From Fomitopsis serialis (Eukaryota; Basidiomycota; Agaricomycetes; Polyporales; Fomitopsidaceae): a stretch of 64,000 nt of DNA. Positions within the stretch are counted from its first letter, which is position 1. Each line of letters starts with the position of its first letter. The position numbers and the translations under genes are program-made. Below the pieces are notes generated by a model. That model was not told the DNA's origin. It did not search any database and saw only the letters and a program-made list of their open reading frames with translations. The stretch is from NCBI RefSeq assembly GCF_022376445.1, contig NW_025954967.1, positions 1-64,000 of the forward strand, in the 5' to 3' direction. This document shows, one piece after another, positions 21,946 through 31,148 of the stretch.

Positions 21946-24900
21946 CTACCTACGGCGCCGCCAGGAGCTCGACTGACTATGTCTATCCGCGTCCTCGTCT
22001 TCATCGCCACCATCCGACTCCTGACCAGCGTCGTCGAACGAATATGGCAACGGGACCTCGCGCGTCACGCGGTATTGATCCATATTACCCAGGTGTTCGT
22101 TCTCCAGCCGGACTGCCCGCGAATCAGTGTCAGATCCTAGCTTGTCCAGACGTCGGTTGCACGGAAAGCACTTACAGAAGTTCCACTGCCATCTCCTGAG
22201 CATCTCTAACATAGCTGCAATGAACGTGCGTATTGTGTAATTAATGCCGCTCCGCGGGATGTACATCACGAATTCGAATCGGATGATAATGTTGGTGATC
22301 TGCAGACGAGTTCAGTTGTGCGGGCAAAGTGAAAATGATGTTTAACACTCACCATGGCTATGTAGTAAACCTGCATCACACGATAAATATACGTGTCGAA
22401 CACGAGAGACGTGAGATGCTCACGGGTAGCCAGGATGTATATAAGATCTCTGATCGCAACAGAGGGTATTTCGCGTGAGGTTGAAAGAATGACCAATCCA
22501 TGAGGAAGTCCTTCATAGACATGAGACTCAGGCGGCGCATCTTTTGTAATGCAAATGTGCTGAACTCACCCATGCGGTGGCGTATGTAGCATATAAAATG
22601 CCCATGATACACCAAGGAACAAACCTTGGGCCATATGAACCGCCTACACCCCAAATGATAAGCGTACGTCATGTACAAAGACCACCCGGCTATTAAACTC
22701 ACCTTCTGCTCTCCATAAGTAGTATGTCATGTAGTATATCACGCCCGTTCCATATTTTCCAGCCTTCCGTCACCACATCAGCAACAGACATCCGCGGACA
22801 CCTGTCAAACGCCACTCACGTTGACTAGATGGGTCCACTGCCGCGAATCGACCCACCGTCGGATGCTCTGAACGAATCGAATGAAGAGGGGTAGAGCGCC
22901 GAGGGCAAACATCGGGCCCCAATTGCTCCCCGTCGTGCAGACACGCCAGTTCTTCAGTTCGTGGCTGTAGGCGCATCCCGCGAACCACAAGTCGGCGAGC
23001 GTGAAAACGAGGCTACAGAATTGGTCACTGAGTGTCATTATGAAGATGTTTAGTCCAGAGTTCGACCAGGGAGAATTAGAAGACTTTACCCCATCCAGAA
23101 GTCTTGGAACTAACAACAGCATTGACCGTTAGTTGGACTTCCAAGCGTCCGCTGTTAGGAAGAGAACGCACCTCGACACGTCGTACTCCAGACGTGAGTT
23201 GTCTATAAAGGTTCTTCACCAGCCAATATCGCGAAGGTCTGAAGAGGATAGGCAGCGGGTTCAACCAGACGAACAACGCCCACACGAGCCATAGAAGTGC
23301 CCAGTATGAAGGTCCGACGGCATGCGAGCCGACGCGCGCGAACGAGAGCCAGAATGCGTAGCAGAGGGTGGACAGTAGCAATGCAGGTATCTGCAGCAGT
23401 ACATGCTCAGAATCTGTGAACGGAGCAAATATCTTCCACGCACCTCGAAGTATTCTCTATGGTCTAGTTTTGTCCGTACATCCAGTTCTTGAAAAGACGA
23501 CAGGATATCAGCACGCCACCAGCAGGGACAGTATATCAATGCGTCGGTAATACGCACCAAAGATGAAGACATAATTTATCCGCGCATTGTGCCAGACAAG
23601 CAAATTGATACCAATTAGATACGAAAATATGACAGGCACGGCCAAGATGCCGTAGACGAAGAGCAGGCCGTCCCACGACGGTATCGCTGCTCGCGTCTCA
23701 GGTTGAAAGCCTGTAGGTAGTGGACATCAGTGATACTTGTTCACGTGCCCGAGGCAGCTAACACACTCACTTCGATAGAGGCCATCGACAAGAGCAGGGA
23801 CTCCTAGGCCGAGAAGTAGTCCAGACCTGAAGGTACTGAAATGATGGCTCTTGTGGGTCGCTCCGCTGCGTAGACGTGCTTGGGCACGTTTCTTGTCGCC
23901 GCGGGCTACGAAAATCATGATAAGTCATTATGACGCTATGAGTACACTGTCCTCACCAAATCGAGCCGCGAAGAGGTCTTCCATCTCACGAAGCATGGCA
24001 TCGAGCCGCGCACCCGAGGAGATTGCACTCGGCTCGATCTTCTCGATTGTATATGCTTGCATAGCAGGGATCTAGGAATGGGAGAATGAGAGACGATGTA
24101 ACGTAGACCAGTGTGGCCAACGTACGTGCGTGACCTTTTCAAACTTCTTCAAAGCCTTCCTGAACCCAATGAGATTCAACGTCTGGATTACAGGCACGTC
24201 AGCTTTCCACTGGGCACTGCGACACATCCTTCGCTCACCCGATAGTTGTTCAGCACCTCAAGACCTCTGCACAGACTGATTAGGCCTTTATCGCTCAGCA
24301 ACACTCGCGCCACTCACCGATAGCACTCCTGCACCGCCTTCTTCAGTTTCTTCTTCGCCTCATGGTACTCCTCCGGGTCATGCCTCGCACCCGCCGACCC
24401 CTCATGCAGGCGGACGCTGGGGCGGTGCGCCTCACCCTCGCTCTTCCGCGCACTCGTCCCTGCACCAGCACCCTCCACGCGCTCCGTAGTCCGTACGAAT
24501 GCCTTCTTCTCCGCTTCGTCCTCGTGCTGGAGGTCATTCAGCGTCGTCGTCGTCGTCGGCGGCGGGCTCATCGCGCGCGCCTCAATCGTGATCGCCTTCT
24601 CCTCCGTCCCTGCATCCTCGTCGCTGGCCTGCTGGGGCGCAGACGGTGCATCGCGCTCCTGGGCGCGCTGCCCGAGGTGTGAGATCGGCGTTCGGAAACG
24701 CACGGGCATGGTGAGCCACGCGGGGCCCATGCCTGGTTTCGGGTGTGCTTCCTGTTAACCAAAAGAGCGCGCAGAGTGAGAGCGCGCGCGGAGAGAAGGG
24801 GAAGTGTGGCGACGTACGTAGAAGGCCCGCCTGTGGCCCTTGAGCTCCTGCAGCTGCTGCTTCAGCATCTCGTATCTGCCCTCCGAGCCGTCAGTCGGCC

Positions 24901-26059
24901 AGAACGTGTACGACCCACCCTGCGCAAACCCACCTCGTCCTCAGCTCACGCTCCCGCGTGCAATAGAAGCTCTCCACCTTATCCAGCTCCCCGTCCAGCA
25001 TGTCGAAGAACGACCGCGCCACGGGCGGCAGCCTGGGCAGCAACTCCCGCAGCGGTGGGTGCGCCCCGGGCGCCCACGGCCAGGTCTTGCTCTTCGCCGA
25101 ACCTGGAGTAAGAGGGACAGGCGTGGCGGGCGTCCTCGCGTGTCCCTCTTGCGCGATCGACTGGGAGCCCGAGAGACCGCGTGCGTGCGTGGACACGGAG
25201 AGGCCCGTCGTCGTTCGCCGGCGGAGACGCGGGAAGACGGTACTGGCGCGGCCTGGGCTCGCACCTACATGCACCTGCACCGGACTCTGCCTGGCGTTGT
25301 CCGGTCCTGAGTCTGATAGGAACTCTCTCTGCATGTCCTCGTCGCCTTCTGCGGGAACGGATACGGGGGACATGCTCCCTCGCGCGCCGTCCGAGCTGAA
25401 GCGCGCGGTGCGAAGCGGGCTGGGTGTCGCAGGGTCCTTCTCGGAATCCCGGGTACGACTGGGCGAGGGCGTTAGCGGGAGGAGGGGTGCTGCGCCGTCA
25501 GTGCTTGCGTCTAGCTCGGACTCTTGTGCGCGCCTGATAGCAGTAATCTTCTTTTTGAGGCCACGGTAGTCACTGTACACAGAGGTAAGCTTGAGCTCAA
25601 GCGAAGTGTCACATGGACTTCAAATGGGTGCTGCGCTTGGAACACAACGCGCGGGGGTGTCTAGGGGTGTCTGTTGATTTGCGACCACCGGTCAGTGACA
25701 AGCTGCGACGCTCCCGGCTCCTGGCTGCTGGTCGATCCATCTTCGTGATAGACGCCACAGCTCAGGCAGCGTGGCAAAACCTTGAGCTCCGCAGTCATCG
25801 AGCTACCAGCCACAAGGTTGTTGGCGTACAAAGAACGAGATTGTTTATACGCACATATACGCCTTTTTCCACTCAGGAGTCTATTTGTGTACTAAGGCTG
25901 CCACTCCGAGATAGGGTGGTACACAGCACACACCTGAGTCTCCTCCAAATACCTGGCAAAAATTCGTCGAAGTCAGCATCGAGGACACCACAGACTGCTC
26001 AGGCAGCATGCCTATATCTGGATTCATACAGTGACAATAACATACCTAGCGAATTTCAT
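21946..26059 (-). CDS. SYG1: SYG1/XPR1-type phosphate exporter (SPX-EXS protein)
   Basis: Twenty-one exons on the minus strand, all in phase, give 899 residues: 26046-26059, 25934-25952, 25855-25880, 24934-25572, 24818-24875, 24318-24751, 24239-24266, 24126-24182, 23957-24071, 23771-23905, 23558-23710, 23444-23487, 23172-23390, 23090-23109, 22820-23027, 22703-22763, 22570-22643, 22424-22510, 22353-22370, 22176-22299 and 21946-22112. The tripartite SPX domain (MKFARYLEETQ, TPEWKKAYIDYRGLKKKI; later KKKLKKAVQECYRGLEVL and GFRKALKKFEK) senses inositol pyrophosphates. It is split by a long Ser/Pro-rich insertion. Membrane helices follow from about residue 470, then the EXS domain (FWMGDQFCSLVFTLADLWF, PLFIRFVQSIRRW, NAGKYGTGVIYY, DFLMDWSFF) and FFRLENEHLGNMDQ. 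The tail is acidic. The family exports phosphate. Confidence 0.93.
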
Positions 26060-26769
26060 AGCTGGTCGTGATTGGGATCATGCACGTTCGTCAGAGAGAG
26101 CGAGGATAGGTGGGAAGTGGACTGCGTGCAGACGGGGGTCCGCCCTGCAATGCGGCTGGAGAAGCTGCAATTGAATGCGGACGAAGTGAGGACTGAATAG
26201 GTACCGCGCGCCAGGCCGTGAGTCGTGACTGGGGCGACGCGCCTCTTGCCTCGTGCCGTCGCGTCTCGGTCACGTGCACTGACATCCATCCCATCTGTTG
26301 GCCGAGTATGTTGCCACGGGCCAAGTTCTCTCTCGTAGTGCACATGTAACCGACGCACCACCAGGTAGCTATACGGTGCAGGAATAAAAATTCCGCATTT
26401 GGCTGGAGATATGGTGAGCAACTTAAACCCCCCCCCCAGCGGGTGGCTGCCAGACAGTGACGCCGGTGACGCGTTTGAACATGGCTCATCGCTGGAGATA
26501 TCGACAGGATAGGACACAGGAAGGTCTCTACCGTACCGCCATCAATGTGCTGAACTGCGGATAGCTATCGACAATCCATTCAGTGAGTCAATTCTAGTCG
26601 CTCGGCATGTGTTCCGTCATAGACTATGTTACGCGTCCGAAACGCTTGCAAGCGGGTTCATGACTCGGACTACCGTGATGAATGCGTGGTCTGCACATAT
26701 ATAAACTAATGACATCGTCCTGCAGAACGCAAACTGAAAGCTTAGCTCTGCGACAGTCACGGCATCAAC
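26060..26769. promoter_or_regulatory. Divergent promoter region between SYG1-like and HAD genes
   Basis: The 710 bases between two divergent start codons carry only weak frames. A run of ten C at about 26427-26436 and a TATATAAA box near the HAD gene are the only features I can point to. Confidence 0.45.
26698..26705 (+). promoter_or_regulatory. TATA box of the HAD gene
   Basis: TATATAAA lies 72 bases before the start codon at 26770. Assigned from motif and spacing. Confidence 0.6.
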
Positions 26770-29700
26770 ATGACAACACCGAAGCTCACACAATACAAGG
26801 CTATCATGTTTGACGTCTACGGGACACTGATTGTACGTATCTCAGAGTCTCTCTACATCCATTGTACCAGACACGTACTGCTGGGTACCAACATGCAGGG
26901 GGGGGGGCGCGTTGAGCATAATCCCCAGCCTCTGCATAATCGCTGCGCAAGAATGTCTATCCATACAGTCATCTACCCCCTGGTGAGTCGCTACCCCCCA
27001 GTGGGTCGATTCCCTTACACGGGCGAGTCTGCATCCATTTGAGGTAATTTATTCGCACGCCTGGTCGCGAGAGGCTGGCCGACTGCTGCCCGAGGATGTT
27101 ATCTCTGCTGATAAGATCGCTCACATCCATATACGGCTGTTATCACCCGCGATAGGCAGTCGACCCACCAGGGGCACCAGGGGGTAGGGGCCTGTTCGGT
27201 AAGCCGGAGACGTTCGCCTGCCAGCTCGGGCGACCCTCGGAGCGCTGGTAGGACAAATAGAAGTAAACATTAAATCGTCACGCACCGAATCGAGCCACTG
27301 CATGCCTGTCCCTGCCTTGTACACGCGAAAATGCCGTCCGACAGCCGCAATGTCGACAATAGCTGGCGGCAACGGCGCCAGCAGCTACTCGTCTATGCCC
27401 TTATATTCGTTAGAATCCTCTTTATGGCTGTTTTCATCATTGCTGAGCCAACTCTTGATCGAGAACCATACCACACGTCTATCCTCACTGGCGAAGGTTG
27501 GGTTCTCGAGCTTCTCCTTGGTCACCCTCAACGGATCTATGCAGAGCTCGGTGTACATCACCATGTGTTCTATGCTCTCATTGAAGAACTGAAGGCCATG
27601 GGGTATGGTGATTCACGACATGTCACGCTTCAAGAGCAGCTTGCAATTTTCTTGTATGCATCTGTGACGGGTCTGTCGATACGCCACCTTGGTGAACGGT
27701 TCCAACGGTCTAACGAGACTATCTCACGGTTTGTCTATTTTGGCTTGACTATCTCTATGCTGACAGAGGATCCCAGGTATTACCGCAAGATGCTCACCAT
27801 TTTCTCGTCACCACCTTTCTACACGAAATACGTGAAATTGCCAAAAGCGGATGACCCGATCCCACCAGAAATTGCAAACAACTCGCGCTTCTTTCCTTAT
27901 TTTGAGGATGCGGTTGGAGCTATGGATGGTGTTCAGGTCGATGCAGCACCTTCTGCAGAGGACCTCGACAATTCACGCAACCGCAAAGGCGGGGTGTCCC
28001 AGAACGTGCTTGCAGCTTGTTCATTTGACATGCGCTTTCAGTACGTGCTCAGTGGTTGGGAGGGCTCAATCACGGATGCTGCGCTTTATAACGAGGCTCG
28101 TCGGACCAGTCTGCTTGCGCTCCCTGGGAAATTCTGGTTTGCGGATGCCGGATTTCACCTGTGTGATGCCTTGCTTGTTCCGTACCGTGGAGTGCGCTAT
28201 CATCTCGCAGAATGGAGGCGCGCTGATTTACGGTTAGTCTGGTCTTCTCTCTCATCCAATATACTCAATCTTTTTAGGCCTGCAAACAAAGAAGAGCTAT
28301 ACAACCTTCGCCATTCCTCGGCTCGCAATGTCATAGAACGCATTTTTGGTGTCCTCAAACGTCGCTTCCGTATCCTCCTCCTTGCTCCAGAGTACTGCAT
28401 GGAGATCCAGGCCCGTATCCCTCCAGCTCTATGTGCTATCCACAACTTCATCCGCATCCACGACCCAGACGAAATCATGGAATTTGCCGATATTCTTGAT
28501 GGGCATGGGCTGCATGGCGGCGATGTGGATTCAGGTATCCTTGCAGAACGTGCAATCAATCAGGCAGAGAAGGACCGTGCCAATGCGAAGCGCGATGCTA
28601 TTGCAACTCAGATGTGGGAGGATTACCAGGCACTTCTACAGGAAAGGGAGGGACTTGGAGAGGGGATGATGGACATGTAATTTAGGCATCTACAGTGTTC
28701 CAGCCAACTGCCTGTCTACCCATTTCCTACGCACAGCACGATCCTTGATCTGAACGTACAAATCTGCAGCACTCGCATCCTTCCGAAAGACGTCCAGCAG
28801 AGACACCATCTCATCCGCATCCAGCCCTTCCTCCTCCTGCGCGAGTTTGAAAGCACGGGCCTTGCGGCTCGGAGTCGACTGGCTGCTCATGTCAGGGGCC
28901 ATGACAGTGCGTACCATCTCGTTGAATACACCGAATTCCTCGTGGAGACTGTTGAGGGCCGCGGCTTGCCCAGGCCCTCGCATACGCTTCGAGCTCTGGG
29001 TCGATGTAGATGACGACGCAGGGGCCTTGCGCTTCGGTGGTGGTGGCGGAGTCGCAGGAAGCTCAAGGTGCTCCGTGTCCTCTATGGCCTCGGCTACCGG
29101 AGTGCTGTGACGAGCTGCATTAGCCTCACCATCGTCACTTGGTTCTGGCGTCGAGCGATCCACCGTGGCATCGCGAGAGGCTCCCGCATCCGCCGAGCAT
29201 CCTGACATCTGCGTGGCTGGATGGAAGGCATGGGTACCCTTCACTTTCGATGGCATGAGCTCCTTCATATCCTCGAAGTGCGGCCACCCCTTGTTGCGAA
29301 AGGGCTCAGCCTCGGGGTGCTTCTACATGCCATTCTATATCAGCCATATCCATGTGAGCACACACAGTACCCACCTCGACATAAGCCTGCCACACAGCCT
29401 CACTATCCTCGTCTATCGCGGCACCATTCTCATTGTCCCAATGGAACCCAGATTGCACTGAGAGGTCGTACACGACCTTGTAGGTCTCGCGCAGCTACCA
29501 CCCATCTCAGTATCGAAGCCACACAGAAATAGAAGGCATACCTTGGCATATTTGTTTCGGCAAGACGTCCATGTCTTCACGGCCCCTTTCGTCCGGCATT
29601 TCTCCAGCTCGCCAGAAGCCTTCTTGAAGGTCGGTGCCTTGAAGTTCCCGCCATCCCCAGCCTCGGCCTTGTGTTCCTTCAAGACCTGCAGGAAGGTGGA

Positions 29701-30826
29701 GACATCGGCATCAGTCCAGTGGGCCTTCTCGCCCATGATGCGCAGTGTGAGAGTCGCAGCCTGTGCGAGTCACAGTACAGAGACGAAGACGGCGAAGACG
29801 GCGTCGATCCCCAACATCGCCAGCTTGCTGTCACACGGTGTCACACCCTCGGGTTTCCCCGAGTGGCTGACGCTGGCGAGCAAGCGAACGTCTCCGGCTT
29901 ACCGAACAGGCCCTAGATGACTGTATTTTGTTTGCTACTAGCCATGCTATGAACATCCCAATCCCCCCACTGATTTTTTCGCTGTGACGCTTCCGGCATC
30001 CTCACAACGACCCCACGCTAATTCTGTCATTTCTCCCTCACAGGACTGGGAGTCAGGCATCGTGCGCGGCCTCGAGCCTATCCTCGCGGGCACGCCCCTG
30101 GCTCCCCGCGAAGCCGCCCTGACAGCGTACGAGAACGTCGAACGCGACCTCCAGTCCCGCTACCCGACCATGCGCTACAGCGAGCTCCTCACCCGAGTCC
30201 ACGCCGAGCTCGACGCGCGCGCCCACAACCTCTCCGCACCTGCCGAACCCTCCGGGAGCACAGCCGCTACCGTAGAGAACAGCTCCGGCGCGGTGGTCGA
30301 GGGCACTACAGTCGGGTCCTCCGCGTCCGCGTCAGAATCCCCGGACGCGCACACCGCGTTCGGGCAGAGCATCGGCGGGTGGCCGCCCTTCCCGGACACG
30401 ATCGCCGCGCTCACGACGCTCAGCAAGCACTTCAAGCTCACGGTCCTGTCCAACGTCGACCGCGCGTCCTTCGCACACACCCAGCGCGCGCTCGAGGGCC
30501 CGTCCGACGCGCCGCACTTCCGCTTCTCGGCCGTCTACACCGCGGAGGACGCCGGCGCGTACAAGCCCGATCCGCGTGCGCGCGAGTACGCGCTGCGCCG
30601 CGTGGAGGCAGAGCTCGGCGTCCCGCGGGAGCAGGTCCTCGTCGTCGCGGTGAGCGTGTCGCATGACGTGCAGCCGTCGAGGGAGATCGGCTTGGGGACG
30701 GCGTGGATCTCGAGGAAGGGGACGCGCATTGGCTGGGATGAGGCCGAAGGGTCGAAGGCGACGTTCAGGTTCGACACTCTGGGTGAGATGGCCGAGGCGG
30801 TCGAGCGCGAGACGAATGGGGCATAG
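26770..30826 (+). CDS. HAD-superfamily hydrolase (haloacid dehalogenase-like), first intron carrying nested transposons
   Basis: Exons 26770-26832 and 30044-30826 join in phase 0 to give 281 residues. Exon 1 ends in MFDVYGTLI and exon 2 starts DWESG, so the nucleophile motif I (DVYGT) is completed across the intron exactly as in 2-haloacid dehalogenase-type proteins. Motif II is LTVLSNVD, the motif III lysine lies in AGAYKPDP and the motif IV acid in SVSHDVQPS. The length is usual. Such enzymes hydrolyse small phosphorylated or halogenated molecules; the substrate is unknown. The intron is 3,211 nt because a 229-bp MITE and a 2,726-bp Harbinger element have inserted. Donor GTACGT and acceptor TCACAG are intact and the coding frame is undamaged, so a working gene remains possible if the intron is spliced. 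Confidence 0.82.
27188..27217 (+). repeat. Left terminal inverted repeat of the Harbinger element
   Basis: Thirty bases, identical to the reverse complement of 29884-29913. Confidence 0.95.
27331..28680 (+). CDS. Harbinger transposase (DDE_Tnp_4 type)
   Basis: The open frame has 450 codons including the stop. A 45-nt stretch at 28233-28277 (GTTAGT...TTTTTAG) is almost certainly an intron that keeps the frame: removing it joins RADLR to PANKEELYNLRH, the conserved form, and gives 434 residues. The catalytic triad is visible: Asp in GAMDGVQVDA (residue 199), Asp in FWFADAGFHLCD (272) and Glu in ARNVIERIFGVLKRRF (336 before splicing). An N-terminal helical region with LSIRHLGERFQRSNETISR matches the helix-turn-helix part of the family. 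The enzyme cuts and moves the element, working with the Myb/SANT partner encoded on the opposite strand. No inactivating change is seen. Confidence 0.92.
   Translation: MPSDSRNVDNSWRQRRQQLLVYALIFVRILFMAVFIIAEPTLDREPYHTSILTGEGWVLELLLGHPQRIYAELGVHHHVFYALIEELKAMGYGDSRHVTLQEQLAIFLYASVTGLSIRHLGERFQRSNETISRFVYFGLTISMLTEDPRYYRKMLTIFSSPPFYTKYVKLPKADDPIPPEIANNSRFFPYFEDAVGAMDGVQVDAAPSAEDLDNSRNRKGGVSQNVLAACSFDMRFQYVLSGWEGSITDAALYNEARRTSLLALPGKFWFADAGFHLCDALLVPYRGVRYHLAEWRRADLRLVWSSLSSNILNLFRPANKEELYNLRHSSARNVIERIFGVLKRRFRILLLAPEYCMEIQARIPPALCAIHNFIRIHDPDEIMEFADILDGHGLHGGDVDSGILAERAINQAEKDRANAKRDAIATQMWEDYQALLQEREGLGEGMMDM
28690..29736 (-). CDS. Harbinger-associated Myb/SANT-like DNA-binding protein
   Basis: Exons 29542-29736, 29375-29494 and 28690-29322 on the minus strand give 315 residues, all phase 0. 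The N-terminus (HWTDADVSTFLQVLKEHKAE, then WTSCRNKYAKLRETYKVVYD) is the Myb/SANT-like trihelix fold with its spaced tryptophans. HPEAEPFRNKGWPHFEDM is the conserved follow-on seen in Agaricomycete Harbinger partners. A Pro/Ser-rich linker carries a basic PPPPPKRKAP cluster that could be a nuclear signal, and the end is helical. In Harbinger elements this second protein brings the transposase to the nucleus and to the terminal repeats. The two genes are convergent with only 9 bases between their stop codons. Confidence 0.87.
29884..29913 (-). repeat. Right terminal inverted repeat of the Harbinger element
   Basis: Thirty bases, the exact inverted copy of 27188-27217, followed by the TAG duplication. 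Confidence 0.95.
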
Positions 30827-31148
30827 GCAGTCACCTACGTTGTGTTCGCATGTATACCTACAAAGTGGGATATGATGAAGTAATGATGTATGTTGTTGGA
30901 AGTCTTCCATCCCTGCTGGGAGAAAGTGCGACACTGCACTTGCTGCTGCGTTGGAAGCCTCAAGACCCGGCAACCCAGACGTAAAACAGAGAGATGGAAG
31001 GTGCATTATGGATCCATCCCGTGTCATGGCGTACACTACTTCTCGTACATTATCGTCGCACATCCACCGTCTAGCACAAGGTGAACTCGTCGTATACTAC
31101 GCTACATCAAAGCCCAAGTCAAAAGTCCACAAGTGAAAAGCCCACGCC
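30827..31148. other. Convergent 3' flank between HAD and OPT genes
   Basis: About 320 bases between two stop codons of opposite strands. Nothing beyond likely 3' untranslated sequence is seen. Confidence 0.4.

Larger units (their letters stand above)
27188..29913. mobile_element. Complete PIF/Harbinger DNA transposon, 2,726 bp
   Basis: Perfect 30-bp terminal inverted repeats occupy 27188-27217 and 29884-29913 (starting GGGCCTGTTCGGTAAGCCGG). The 3-bp target duplication TAG is present at 27185-27187 and 29914-29916, the three-base duplication typical of PIF/Harbinger elements. Inside are a plus-strand DDE transposase and a convergent minus-strand Myb/SANT-like gene, the standard two-gene content of autonomous elements. 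Both frames are open and the repeats are identical, so the insertion looks young. Confidence 0.93.
26966..29923. mobile_element. Mariner-type MITE (229 bp), split by a Harbinger insertion
   Basis: The left arm at 26966-26985 is CAGTCATCTACCCCCTGGTG. Its inverted partner is read by joining 27174-27187 to 29917-29923 across the Harbinger element; it differs only by one extra C in the C-run. The element is flanked by TA at 26964-26965 and 29924-29925, the TA duplication and CAGT-type end expected of Tc1/mariner-like elements. It has no coding capacity, so it is a MITE. The inner part also shows a second inverted stretch (CAGTGGGTCGA against TCGACCCACC). Confidence 0.75.

Noticed and set aside
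24362..25569. Several plus-strand frames of 100-190 codons
   Set aside because: Antisense to the Ser/Pro-rich SPX insertion of the SYG1-like gene and rich in Arg; typical GC shadows.
27121..27187. Possible left end of the Harbinger element further upstream
   Set aside because: The perfect 30-bp repeat and TAG duplication place the end at 27188. The upstream inverted sequence belongs to the MITE.
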